Assembly: GCA_001544655.2 (NCBI GenBank)
Contig: FCOD02000004.1
Coordinates: forward strand, 62,001-126,000
Length of the DNA stretch: 64,000 nucleotides
From: Caballeronia turbans
GTDB lineage: Bacteria > Pseudomonadota > Gammaproteobacteria > Burkholderiales > Burkholderiaceae
Direction of reading: 5' to 3'
The stretch's first letter is position 1; the number at the start of each line of letters is the position of its first letter. Made by a program: the position numbers and the translations under genes. Positions 18,546 to 27,315 of this stretch are shown here, piece by piece. The notes beneath the pieces were generated by a model. The model was not told the origin of the DNA, did not search any database, and saw only the letters and a program-made list of their open reading frames with translations.

Positions 18546-19460
18546 ATGGCTTCAGTCGAATATCTCGAGCAGGCGAAACAGACGCCGGTGCGTCACCGGC
18601 GCGTGAGCGCGTGGCTGCAGGCGACGCCCCTCACGCTGACCTTCCTGCTGTTCTTCATCGTGCCGCTTGTGATCACGCTGATCGTGAGCTTCTGGGACTT
18701 CAACGAATATCAGATCATCCCGGCCTTCACCCTGAAGAACTACGCGGCGATATTCGACGGCTGCGGTTCGTCCACGGACGTGTGCGTGACCTTCAAGACG
18801 TACTGGTCGACACTCAGGTTCTGCGCGATCGTGTGGGCGGTGACGCTCGTGCTCGGCTTCGCGCTCGCGTACTTCCTCGCCTTTCACGTGCGCACGACCG
18901 CGATGCAGACCGTGCTGTTCCTCGTCTGCACCATTCCGTTCTGGACCTCGAACGTGATCCGCATGATCTCGTGGATTCCGCTTCTCGGGCGCAACGGACT
19001 CGTAAATCAGGCACTGATGTCGGCGCATCTCGTCGACCGGCCGATCGAATGGCTGCTGTACTCGAACTTCTCGGTCGTGCTCGCGTTCGTGCATCTCTAC
19101 ACGTTCTTCATGATTGTGCCGATCTTCAACGCGATGATACGCATCGACCGTGCTCTGCTCGAAGCGGCGCGCGACGCCGGCGCGAGCGGCTGGCAGGTCA
19201 TCCGCGAGGTGGTGCTGCCGCTATCGAAGACGGGCATCGTGATCGGCTCGATCTTCGTCGTCACGATCGTGATGGGCGACTTCCTCACCGTGGGCGTGAT
19301 GGGCGGACAGCAGATCGCCTCGGTCGGCAAGATCATCCAGGTGCAGACCGGCTACCTGCAGTTCCCCGCCGCGGCGGCCAACGCGATCATCCTGCTTGCC
19401 GTCGTGCTGATGATCGTGTGGGCGCTCACGCGCGTCGTCGATATCAGAAAGGAGCTGTGA
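18546..19460 (+). CDS. Polyamine-type ABC transporter permease (PotB type)
   Basis: Inner-membrane permease of 304 residues with about six hydrophobic spans (first TPLTLTFLLFFIVPLVITLI). The family EAA loop is near residues 199-218 (EAARDAGASGWQVIREVVLP). It starts 16 bp after the binding protein and is followed 1 bp later by the second permease, forming the importer channel. Confidence 0.9.
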   Translation: MASVEYLEQAKQTPVRHRRVSAWLQATPLTLTFLLFFIVPLVITLIVSFWDFNEYQIIPAFTLKNYAAIFDGCGSSTDVCVTFKTYWSTLRFCAIVWAVTLVLGFALAYFLAFHVRTTAMQTVLFLVCTIPFWTSNVIRMISWIPLLGRNGLVNQALMSAHLVDRPIEWLLYSNFSVVLAFVHLYTFFMIVPIFNAMIRIDRALLEAARDAGASGWQVIREVVLPLSKTGIVIGSIFVVTIVMGDFLTVGVMGGQQIASVGKIIQVQTGYLQFPAAAANAIILLAVVLMIVWALTRVVDIRKEL

Positions 19461-19461
19461 C

Positions 19462-20358
19462 ATGGCGGGTGCAATCGCGCATCGGGAACATCGGCCCGCG
19501 AGCTTCTACTGGCTCTCGCTCCTCTTCGGGCTATTCGTGCTGTTCCTGTACGGGCCGGTCATCACGATCTTCATTCTGTCCTTCCAGGGTCCTGAAGGCG
19601 GTCTCACCTTCCCGATGCGCGGCGTGTCGCTGCACTGGTTCGCGGCGTTGCGCGACGGCGTCGGAGATATCGACATCTGGGCCGCGTTCGGACGCTCCGT
19701 GAAGCTCGCGCTCGCAGTAACGGTGCTGACCGTGCTGTTCTCACTGAGCGCGGGCCTTGCGTTCAGGCGGCGCTTTCGCGGCGATACCGCGGTGTTCTAT
19801 GTCTCCGTGGCGAGCCTCATCATGCCGTCGATCATCGTATCGCTCGGCATCGGCCTCACCTTTCGCCTGCTCGATACGCTCATCAAATATCTGGCGAACG
19901 AATGGGGCTTCCAGTCGTTCGCGGATGGCTGGGCCACGTCGATGGGTCTCTTCACCTCGGCGCTCGGTGCGCATCTCACGTGGACGCTGCCGTTCGGCCT
20001 GCTCGTGATGTTCGCCGTGTTCAACCGTTTCAATCCCGCATACGAGGAAGCGGCGCGCGATCTCGGCGCTTCGCCGTGGCAGTCGTTCAAACACGTGGTG
20101 CTGCCGATCATCGGGCCTTCCGTGATCGGTGTCGGCATGTTCGGCTTCACGCTGTCGTGGGATGAAATAGCGCGAACCTCGCAGGCGATAGGCGACCAGA
20201 ACACGCTGCCGCTCGAATTGCAGGGCTTGACGACATCCGTGACGACGCCCGTCATCTACGCGCTCGGCACGGTGACGACGCTGATGTCGCTTGCGGTGAT
20301 GGTCGGCGGCCTGTTGATCGTGAGATCGATTGCAAAGCGCCGAAAGCTCGTCAACTGA
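19462..20358 (+). CDS. Polyamine-type ABC transporter permease (PotC type)
   Basis: Second permease, 298 residues, six predicted spans and an EAA loop (EEAARDLGASPWQSFKHVVL). An AAGGAG ribosome site sits in the end of the previous gene. It ends the importer operon; downstream is only a minus-strand gene relic before the convergent GntR gene. Confidence 0.9.
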   Translation: MAGAIAHREHRPASFYWLSLLFGLFVLFLYGPVITIFILSFQGPEGGLTFPMRGVSLHWFAALRDGVGDIDIWAAFGRSVKLALAVTVLTVLFSLSAGLAFRRRFRGDTAVFYVSVASLIMPSIIVSLGIGLTFRLLDTLIKYLANEWGFQSFADGWATSMGLFTSALGAHLTWTLPFGLLVMFAVFNRFNPAYEEAARDLGASPWQSFKHVVLPIIGPSVIGVGMFGFTLSWDEIARTSQAIGDQNTLPLELQGLTTSVTTPVIYALGTVTTLMSLAVMVGGLLIVRSIAKRRKLVN

Positions 20359-20394
20359 AGGGCCTACGTCAGTTCGAGCACCCGCTCTCCCGCC

Positions 20395-20530
20395 ACAAAC
20401 GCGCTTCGGCCCGAACGCCTTCTGCGCGGCGAGCACGCCGTCGAGTCCGAATCCATCCAGCCCTTGTCCGTCTTCGAGCCGGGAATGAGCACGCCGACAC
20501 GCATCGCGCCATCGGCGACGTACGCATCGG
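20395..20530 (-). pseudogene. Remnant of a BMP-family (basic membrane protein) binding protein gene
   Basis: Read on the minus strand, one frame gives AMRVGVLIPGSKTDKGWMDS; the next frame continues FGLDGVLAAQKAFG. Joined, they match the mature N terminus of BMP-family nucleoside-type binding proteins (RVGVL.PGS..DKGW...). The frameshift falls inside this stretch, and neither signal peptide nor the rest of the ~330-residue protein is present. It is a small relic between two convergent operons. Confidence 0.6.
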
Positions 20531-20634
20531 AGAGAAGGTTGCAAGCTCAACCTTGCAGCTCGCGATACTGCTCGCCCGCTCGAATATCTGCGCAAGACCA
20601 GCCGAGCGTCAGGGATTGTTTTTACTTTTCGTCA

Positions 20635-21711
20635 CTAGGCGATTCTATGCATATAAGCCGGCAGGTCTGGATCGGGCAGCACAGCAAGCACTTTCAATCG
20701 CTGCCGCGTGCGTGTTTCGCCGTTCCTGAGGTGCGCCGCAAGCGCTTCGGACGCTGCGTCGAACTTTCCTTGCAACAACAGTTCAATGACCGTCCGGTGC
20801 TCGGTTAGCGTGCCCATTTCGGGATGCAAGCGGAACGCGTCATAGAAGGCGTGATTGACGATCAACGGCATGTGCGCATGGCTGATCGTCGCGAGCAGTT
20901 TGCGGTTCGATGCGCCCGCGAGAAACGTGTCGTGCAGCGTGGTTTCGAGGTGATGCAGCGCCGCGGCATGAACAGAGTCCGGATCGTCGATGGCGCGTTC
21001 GATATCGCGCAACGCCGCTTCGAGCTTCTCGCGCGGCAGCGTCGGACCGCTGGCGCGCAACGCGGCCGGTTCGAGCAGCACACGCAGTTCGTAATCCTGC
21101 CGCACGGCGCGCGCGGTGAGCGGTCCGCACAGCCAGTGCGAATACGCTGACTTTTCGACGAGTCCCCGATCGCGCAGACGGTTGAGCACTTCGCGCACAG
21201 TGCCGCGGCTCACGCCGAACGCTTCGGCCGCATGGCTCTCGTCGATGCGGAAATGCCCGAACACGATGCCCAACGAGATGGCGGCTTCGAGCGAGTCGTA
21301 GATGCGCTCGGCGTTGGTCGGAATATCGAGCGGCTCGGGCGGACGGTCGAAGCCCAGCGTTTCTTCGGAGATGGGCGCACGCAGCGGTTCCGGCGCGCTG
21401 CCGTCCGCACGCGCGACGAGATAGCCGCGCCCTTCGAAGGTGATGAGCAAGCCGCCCGCGTGCAGCATCTCGAACGCCTTTCGCACCGGCACGCGGCTCG
21501 TGCCGAAAATTCGTGCGACCGGCCCTTCCAGCAGCACGAGTCCCGGCGCGATATTGCCAAGTGCAATCGCCGATTTCAGTTGATCGTGAATCACGCGGTA
21601 ACGAAGACGGCTGTCGGCTTCGGGCGAGACATCGGTCGAGCCGATGTCGGGCAGCCGGCGCGTTGCCGCGTCGGGTCGTGAAGATCGGGTGGCGCCTGCG
21701 CGTCTTGTCAT
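20635..21711 (-). CDS. GntR-type regulator with two tandem winged-helix domains plus FCD domain
   Basis: 358 residues from the ATG at 21711. Two GntR-like winged helices lie in series: residues ~38-98 (LEGPVARIFGTSRVPVRKAF, FEGRGYLVA) and ~138-195 (AAEAFGVSRGTVREVLNRL). They are followed by an FCD-like helical domain (LEPAALRASG, HHLETTLHDTFLAG, HRTVIELLLQGKFD). Normal FCD regulators have one winged helix and ~230 residues. An earlier in-frame ATG at 21780 would overlap the upstream gene by 50 bp and add 23 non-conserved residues. It is last in the 29.6-20.6 kb minus-strand operon and presumably regulates it. Confidence 0.83.
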   Translation of the reverse strand: MTRRAGATRSSRPDAATRRLPDIGSTDVSPEADSRLRYRVIHDQLKSAIALGNIAPGLVLLEGPVARIFGTSRVPVRKAFEMLHAGGLLITFEGRGYLVARADGSAPEPLRAPISEETLGFDRPPEPLDIPTNAERIYDSLEAAISLGIVFGHFRIDESHAAEAFGVSRGTVREVLNRLRDRGLVEKSAYSHWLCGPLTARAVRQDYELRVLLEPAALRASGPTLPREKLEAALRDIERAIDDPDSVHAAALHHLETTLHDTFLAGASNRKLLATISHAHMPLIVNHAFYDAFRLHPEMGTLTEHRTVIELLLQGKFDAASEALAAHLRNGETRTRQRLKVLAVLPDPDLPAYMHRIA

Positions 21712-21730
21712 CGTCGAACGAACTTCGCCT

Positions 21731-22981
21731 TCAGGACCGCATGAATTCGGTCCAGCGGCGCACGAGGTAGTTGTGCTCATCCATCACCGAATCCCAGACC
21801 GCGATTCGGCTCATGCGCGCGAGGTAGCTGCCGCCGTCCCGCATCTGACCCACGGGCACCAGATGCTTGCTGGTGGGGCCGGGAAGGTCGGCGCTCGCGC
21901 GGGCACCATCGTACCAGTAGGACCATTCGGCGGCGTCCATGTGCGCGCGCGAGCGTTCCGGATTGGAGATGTAGAAGCCCTGCCGCGCCACCGTCGCGCC
22001 TGCCCAACCTTCCTGCCACCAGTTCAGATAATCGTACGCGGCATCCAGCACACGGCCATGCGCGAGCCGCGATATGCCGATACCCCCAAACCACGCGCGA
22101 TAACCCTCGCGCGGCCGAGCCAGCCGGAACTTCAAGCCCGCGCGCTCCAGTTCGATGGTCGCCGGCGACCAGATGCTTTGGATCGCCACCTTGTTCGCGA
22201 TCATCAGTTGCGCGGCTTCGGCGAAACTCGACCAGAAGCCCGCGAAGTGCCCTCGCCGCTTGTAGTCTTTGAGAATGGCGATCAGCCCGTCGATTTCCTC
22301 GATATCCAGATTGCCGATGTCGTCGAAGCGCATGAGCCCGCTCGCTTCGACAGCCAGCGCCGCATCGATCGCGCCGATGGCGGCATCCGCCTGCAATGCG
22401 ACGCGTCCTGACAACTCTGGCGCGAGTAACCACGCCCAGCTCTCGTCCGTTTCGGTGAGGGAGGCAGGCATGGCGTCTTCGAGATAAACGAAGCTGTCCG
22501 CGTTGTGCGTGAGGGGCAGCATGCTGATGCGCTCGCTCGCCTCGCGTCCGAGCGATCCGTCCGGCTGCACGTACAGCCGGTCGGCGGGCGCGCAGCCGGC
22601 GTTCGTGGCTTGATGTGCGGGATCCATCTGCCCCGTGCGCGGCAGGGCGTTGACTTCATTCCAGCGCCGGATGCGCGCCAGTTCGATGGGTTGCAGCGCG
22701 TGCGTCGGCCACACGCAGTCGAGGCTGTGGAACCACTGGTCGTAAAGCTCGTAGCGGTCGGGATGCATCGCGCCGTCGCGCTGTACCGCGCCGCCATCCT
22801 GCACGATAAAACGCAGCCGGATGCCGAGATCCTGCTCCGCGCGTTTGCGGATGTGCTCCTGCAGCGTCACGGTCGTGCCGAGCACCCGCAACTCGACTTT
22901 GGACGGATGCACGGCAGGCGCGGACGGACTTGGACGGACGGGTTTCAATCGACGGTTTCGGCTGTTCGGAGATGCCGGCAC
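21731..22981 (-). CDS. Extracellular solute-binding protein homologue lacking a signal peptide
   Basis: 416 residues, clearly homologous to the Tat-exported receptor at 17240: shared LDAAYDYLNWWQEGWAGATV, RDGGSY, RMSRIA.WDSVMDE and a C-terminal W.EFM. The GTG start at 22981 lies inside the CobW gene (37-bp overlap). The N terminus is Pro/Arg-rich (RNRRLKPVRPSPSAPAV) with no hydrophobic segment or Tat twin-Arg motif, so the product should stay in the cytoplasm. It is directly followed by the tandem-HTH GntR regulator. It may be a cytosolic ligand sensor or carrier; function is not established. Confidence 0.75.
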   Translation of the reverse strand: MPASPNSRNRRLKPVRPSPSAPAVHPSKVELRVLGTTVTLQEHIRKRAEQDLGIRLRFIVQDGGAVQRDGAMHPDRYELYDQWFHSLDCVWPTHALQPIELARIRRWNEVNALPRTGQMDPAHQATNAGCAPADRLYVQPDGSLGREASERISMLPLTHNADSFVYLEDAMPASLTETDESWAWLLAPELSGRVALQADAAIGAIDAALAVEASGLMRFDDIGNLDIEEIDGLIAILKDYKRRGHFAGFWSSFAEAAQLMIANKVAIQSIWSPATIELERAGLKFRLARPREGYRAWFGGIGISRLAHGRVLDAAYDYLNWWQEGWAGATVARQGFYISNPERSRAHMDAAEWSYWYDGARASADLPGPTSKHLVPVGQMRDGGSYLARMSRIAVWDSVMDEHNYLVRRWTEFMRS

Positions 22982-24003
22982 AGACGCCGGTAGGAATCGG
23001 CCACGGTCTCGCGCGTGAGACCCTGCGCGATGAAAACGAGCCGCGAACGACGCGCGCCTTCATCGGGCCACGCATCGAGATGCAAAACGGGGTGCACGAG
23101 ATGATGCACGGCATGCACGACGACCGGTTGTGCCACACCGGTCAAGGCGAGTATGCCCTTGACGCGCAGAATGTTATCACCGTGGCGGTTGAGCAGCAGC
23201 GTGAGCCAGAGCGTGAACACGGGCCAGTCGAGCGGTGCATCGAACTCGATGCAGAAAGCGTTGAGCGCCTCCAGGCCTTCGCGGTGCCCGGGCATTGCGT
23301 TCAGTCGCGCGAGCGGGTTTTCGACCTCGCCGCGCGCGTCGTGCTCGCGCATGCCGGCGCGCCGCACGAAATCGGCGAAGTCGTGCGCGTTCGCCGCTTC
23401 GTCCAGGACGATCGATGCATCGGCGTCGTTCGTTCGCCATGCGATCCGCGCTGCCGGATTCAGTTGCGCAAGAGTCTTTTCGAGCACGCAAGCATCGCCC
23501 GCGAGATCCGCCTTGCTGATGACGATACGATCCGCCGCCGTGACCTGTGCGAGCCATTCCGGATGCCGCATGCGTTGCTGCCCCGCGTTCACGGCATCGA
23601 CGACCGTGACGATCGCGGCAATCGAATAATGGCTCGACACGATACGGTCGCCCAGAAGCGTCGCGACGATCGGCGCGGGCGTCGCCAATCCCGTCGTTTC
23701 CAGTACGACGCGCGAGAACGGCGGCACTTCACCACGCGCGCGGCGCGAGAACAGCGCGGCGAGCGCATCCTTCAGTTCGCCGCGAATGGCGCAACAGACG
23801 CAGCCGTTGTCCAGTAATACGGTCTGCGCATCCACTTCGCCGATCAGCAGATGGTCCAGCCCGACCTCGCCGAATTCGTTGACGAGCACGGCGGTGTCGC
23901 GCGCGGCCTCGCCCTTCAGGACATCGGCGAGCAAGGTTGATTTACCGCTGCCCAGAAAGCCCGTCACGATGGTCACCGGAATCACGTCGTAGGCGAGGCT
24001 CAT
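22945..24003 (-). CDS. CobW/COG0523-family GTP-dependent metal chaperone
   Basis: 352-residue G3E GTPase. Walker A is GFLGSGKST; the metal-binding CxCC motif is in NGCVCCAIRGEL; NEFGEVGLD and a CobW C-terminal domain (VKGILALTG, HAVHHLVHP) follow. COG0523 proteins deliver metals, often zinc, to client metalloenzymes. Its ATG overlaps the stop of the small Cys/poly-Asp protein (ATGA). The deacetylase-fold hydrolase in this operon is a plausible metal-dependent client. Confidence 0.88.
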   Translation of the reverse strand: MSLAYDVIPVTIVTGFLGSGKSTLLADVLKGEAARDTAVLVNEFGEVGLDHLLIGEVDAQTVLLDNGCVCCAIRGELKDALAALFSRRARGEVPPFSRVVLETTGLATPAPIVATLLGDRIVSSHYSIAAIVTVVDAVNAGQQRMRHPEWLAQVTAADRIVISKADLAGDACVLEKTLAQLNPAARIAWRTNDADASIVLDEAANAHDFADFVRRAGMREHDARGEVENPLARLNAMPGHREGLEALNAFCIEFDAPLDWPVFTLWLTLLLNRHGDNILRVKGILALTGVAQPVVVHAVHHLVHPVLHLDAWPDEGARRSRLVFIAQGLTRETVADSYRRLCRHLRTAETVD

Positions 24004-24332
24004 GCGTGCGCCTCCTCAGCGTCCTCAGCGTCGTCATCGTCGTCATCGTCGTCATCGAACAGGGTCAAAGGATCGAGCGGACGCCCGAGCATGCCTTCCG
24101 CCGCCTTCCACACCTGCATGAAGTCCTCGACGATGACCTGCGCGCCCGTCGGCGACGACAGCACGAACGACTGTCCGTGAAAATCCACGAGCTTCAGCCG
24201 GAAGCCTTCCAGCACACGGTTCGCATGCGCGACCTGCACGTACCGCTGCTGCCGCGCGCTCGCGCCTTCGCCCGCCGCCACCGTGTTCGACCAGTGGCGC
24301 CCGCCGCCGAGCAAACCGCACATACCGCACAT
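24000..24332 (-). CDS. Small protein with N-terminal CxxC and poly-Asp C terminus
   Basis: 110 residues, family not recognised. It begins MCGMCGLLGGGRHW, a CxxC pair, and ends in a run of nine Asp residues followed by Glu/Ala. The Asp run is encoded by alternating GAT/GAC codons (about 24030-24056). A middle region (FRLKLVDFHGQSFVLSSPTG) looks like a normal folded segment. The start at 24332 has a GGAG-containing site upstream. Overlap with the CobW start suggests a metal-handling partner, with CxxC or the acidic tail as metal ligands; this is inference. Confidence 0.7.
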   Translation of the reverse strand: MCGMCGLLGGGRHWSNTVAAGEGASARQQRYVQVAHANRVLEGFRLKLVDFHGQSFVLSSPTGAQVIVEDFMQVWKAAEGMLGRPLDPLTLFDDDDDDDDDAEDAEEAHA

Positions 24333-24349
24333 TTCGCTGACTCCTTTCT

Positions 24350-25108
24350 TCAGGGCATGACATCGCCGGAATTGGGGCCGAGTGTCTGGCCGACGAACAG
24401 GTTGCCGCCGGGATCGGACGCGAGCAGCACGGCCGTCGGCGCGACTTCCTCCGCGCGGCCGAAGCGCCGCAACGGCAATTCCTTCGATTTCGCTTCCTTC
24501 CACGCTGCGCTGATGCCATCCACGAGCGGCGTCTCGATAGGACCCGGCGCAATCGCGTTCACGAGCACATTGTCGGGCGCGGCTTCGAGCGCGAGCGACT
24601 TGGTGAAGCCGATCACGCCCGCCTTCGCCGCCGAATAATGCGTGAGTTCCGCGCCGCCCTTGATGCCGAGCTGCGACGCCACGTTGATGATGCGCCCCCA
24701 GCGTTGCGCCGTCATCGACGGCAACGCGCGCCGCGAGCACAGGAACACGCTGCGCAGATCGACGCGCAGCATGTCGTCCCACATCCGCGTGGTGAGGTCG
24801 GTGCAGCGCGCCTGCGTCAGCATGCCCGCGTTGTTGACGAGAATGTCGATGCCGCCATACGCCGCAATGCAACGATCGACGATGCCGTGCGCGCCCGCTT
24901 CATCGCCCACATCGGCGATGACGGTGTCTACCTGCGCGCCGCTCGCGCGGCACAGGTCGGCGTGCGCGGCGAGACGCGCTTCGTTGAGGTCCGCGAGCAC
25001 GAGGCGCGCGCCCGACTGCGCGTACGCCAGCGCAATCGCCGCGCCGATGCCGCTTGCCGCGCCGGTGACGACGGCGCGGCGGCGATCGAGTGAAAATGCC
25101 GATGCCAT
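24350..25108 (-). CDS. SDR-family oxidoreductase
   Basis: 252-residue classical short-chain dehydrogenase/reductase: cofactor motif TGAASGIGAA, NNAGML, catalytic Ser and YxxxK in NVASQLG...HYSAAKAG. An Asp after the second strand (VLADLNEARL) favours NAD(H). It should oxidise or reduce an alcohol/carbonyl intermediate of the operon's pathway. It lies 27 bp after a paralogous SDR gene. Confidence 0.88.
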   Translation of the reverse strand: MASAFSLDRRRAVVTGAASGIGAAIALAYAQSGARLVLADLNEARLAAHADLCRASGAQVDTVIADVGDEAGAHGIVDRCIAAYGGIDILVNNAGMLTQARCTDLTTRMWDDMLRVDLRSVFLCSRRALPSMTAQRWGRIINVASQLGIKGGAELTHYSAAKAGVIGFTKSLALEAAPDNVLVNAIAPGPIETPLVDGISAAWKEAKSKELPLRRFGRAEEVAPTAVLLASDPGGNLFVGQTLGPNSGDVMP

Positions 25109-25135
25109 ATCGTTGAGCGTCCTGTATGCGATGAA

Positions 25136-25891
25136 TCAGCCTGGCCAGCGCACGGTCAGCCCGCCGTCCGCGATGATCGACTGGCCCGTGATGTACGACG
25201 CCTCCTCGCTCGTGAGATAGCGAATCAGCGAAGCGATTTCCTGCGGCCTGCCCACGCGCCCGAGCGGAATGCCCTTCGCGGCTTCGCGCAATCCGTCGGG
25301 TCCGAGCGAGTTCACGGCATCGAGCGATTGCGGCGTTTCGATGAGCCCCGGGATCACCGCGTTGCAACGGATGTTGCGGGGCGCAAGTTCCATCGCGATC
25401 GCGCGGCACAGGCCGGGCACGCCGGCCTTCGCCGCCGAATAGTGCGTGTGGTTCTCCCATCCGTACACGCCGCCCGCGATCGACGACACCGCCACCATCG
25501 CGCCGCCGTCCGGCATGTGACGCGCCGCCGCGCGGAAAGTGCGCATCACGCCGGACAGATCGACATCGAGCATCTGATGCCATTGCGCGTCACTCATCTC
25601 CGTCAGCGGCGACGCGCGCAGCAGCCCCGCATTCGCCACCGCGTAATCGATGCGCCCGAAGCGCTCCATCGCCGCGTTCGCGAAGGCTTCGACCTGCCCG
25701 GCCTGCGTGACGTCGACCGCATGCATCAGGCACTCGCCTCGCGCTTGCTCGACGGCATGCGCGGTGGCCTGCGGATCGTGCGGATCGCCGGGGAAATAAC
25801 CGCCCGCGACCGCCACGCCGATCTGCGCGTACGCCACCGCCAGCGCCTGCCCGATACCGCTCGCCGCACCCGTAATCAAAGCTACTCTCAC
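25136..25891 (-). CDS. SDR-family oxidoreductase (paralogue)
   Basis: 251-residue short-chain dehydrogenase with TGAASGIGQA, ANAGLL and the catalytic SSIAGGVYG...HYSAAKAG. The start is GTG at 25891 behind a TGGAGGA ribosome site. An AGGYFP segment after strand two lacks the Asp seen in the neighbour, so cofactor preference may differ. The two SDRs may act consecutively on one substrate. Confidence 0.86.
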   Translation of the reverse strand: MRVALITGAASGIGQALAVAYAQIGVAVAGGYFPGDPHDPQATAHAVEQARGECLMHAVDVTQAGQVEAFANAAMERFGRIDYAVANAGLLRASPLTEMSDAQWHQMLDVDLSGVMRTFRAAARHMPDGGAMVAVSSIAGGVYGWENHTHYSAAKAGVPGLCRAIAMELAPRNIRCNAVIPGLIETPQSLDAVNSLGPDGLREAAKGIPLGRVGRPQEIASLIRYLTSEEASYITGQSIIADGGLTVRWPG

Positions 25892-25909
25892 AGCATTCCT
25901 CCAGTCGGA

Positions 25910-27247
25910 TTATTTGTTTTCGGCGGGATCGACGTGCCGCGCGAACAGGATCAGCACGCCGGACAGGAAACACGGCACCGCGCCGAACCAGAGCGCCGCG
26001 TGCAGCCAGTCGCCGCCGTGGCTGAGCATGTAGGTGACGCCGACGCCCGCGAGGATCGCGCCGATGGGGCCCATCGCGTGGACGATCGAACTGCCGGTGC
26101 CGCGAATGGCCGTGTGATAGCTCTCGCCGATGAAAAACAGCGCCGCCGAATACGGTCCGATCAGGAAGAACAGCCCGAGGCTGTATAGGGCGACCACGAC
26201 GCCCGCGCTGCTCGGCCCGAACAGCATGCCCGCGAAAGCGAGCCCCCCGCACATCCAGCCGATGGCGAGCGTGTTGCGCCGCCCGATCTTGTCGCCGATG
26301 AAACCGTGGCTCAGATAGCCGCAATAGCCGATCACGTTCGACAGCACGAGAATCAGGAGCGAGTTTTCGAACGACACGTTATGTACCTGCGTGAGCACCG
26401 TGGTGCCGAGCACGCTGAACACCTGAATGGCCGACCAGTTCAGCAGAATGCCGCCGCCGAGCACGAGCGTCGCACGCAGCGCGCTGCCTCGGAACGCTTC
26501 GGCGAGACCGGCGCGGGCGTGCTCTTCGTAATCGACGGAATGGGTGCTCGCGAGCGAGCGCGCTTCGCCGTCCTGCCCTGCTTCGCGCAACTGCTTGATG
26601 CGCTTGTGCAGCAGGAATTGCGGGCTTTCCTTGAGCCGCCGTGTCATGAAGAAAATGACGATGGCCGGAAACGTCGCGAAGATGAAGCAGCCCTGCCAGC
26701 CGATGCGTGGCAACAGCAGCGCCGTCAGGCCCGAGGCGATCAGCGCGCCGATCGGCCAGCCGCCTTGCACGAGGCTATATATGAAGCCCTTGTTGCGATT
26801 GAGCTTCGGATCGTTCGCGGCCGAATACAGTTCGTTGAGATATGTCGCGTTGACGGTTTCCTCGGCGTAACCGAGACCCGACAGCGAGCGGATCAGCACC
26901 AGCGGCACCTGTCCCATCGCGCCGCCGACGACGGTCAGGCCCGAACATACCGCCGCCCCCGCGACCGTCCACAGGAGTCCCGCCTTGCGGCCCAGCCTGT
27001 CGAGTAACGGCCCGATGGCGAACGCGATCACCGCCGTGCCGATGGCGACCAGCGTGGCGATCTCCGCCTGCGCCGCCGCGTCCCAGTTGTAGTGCTTGCC
27101 GATTTCCGGCAACAGCGTGCCGAACAGAATGAAGTCGTAGACCGCAAAAACCCAGGCGAAGAACGCGACGACCGTCGCCCGCTTCACATCGGACGGCAGG
27201 ATCTGTTCGAGCCTGAAGCCCGAAGCAGATAACGGATTCTCTTTCAT
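25910..27247 (-). CDS. MFS transporter
   Basis: 445-residue major facilitator with about 12 hydrophobic spans, a long cytoplasmic loop near the middle (KRIKQLREAGQDGEARSLAS) and the sugar/aromatic-acid-porter-like motif GPLLDRLGRKAG between helices 2 and 3. ATG at 27247 follows AGAGGAG, preferred to an upstream in-frame start at 27280. It probably imports the substrate of the operon, possibly a carboxylate or amide. Confidence 0.88.
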   Translation of the reverse strand: MKENPLSASGFRLEQILPSDVKRATVVAFFAWVFAVYDFILFGTLLPEIGKHYNWDAAAQAEIATLVAIGTAVIAFAIGPLLDRLGRKAGLLWTVAGAAVCSGLTVVGGAMGQVPLVLIRSLSGLGYAEETVNATYLNELYSAANDPKLNRNKGFIYSLVQGGWPIGALIASGLTALLLPRIGWQGCFIFATFPAIVIFFMTRRLKESPQFLLHKRIKQLREAGQDGEARSLASTHSVDYEEHARAGLAEAFRGSALRATLVLGGGILLNWSAIQVFSVLGTTVLTQVHNVSFENSLLILVLSNVIGYCGYLSHGFIGDKIGRRNTLAIGWMCGGLAFAGMLFGPSSAGVVVALYSLGLFFLIGPYSAALFFIGESYHTAIRGTGSSIVHAMGPIGAILAGVGVTYMLSHGGDWLHAALWFGAVPCFLSGVLILFARHVDPAENK

Positions 27248-27315
27248 CGTGTTGCTCCTCTGGAGCTCGGGAGTGGACATGGTCGGGACTCGTGTCGGTC
27301 GGTTTGGGGGCGAGG

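Noticed and set aside
20535-20554. Terminator between convergent operons (AAGGTTG-N6-CAACCTT)
   Set aside because: Stem of only 7 bp and no T-tract in either direction.
24030-24056. CRISPR-like or tandem-repeat locus
   Set aside because: It is a short in-frame GAT/GAC codon run encoding poly-Asp within a gene.
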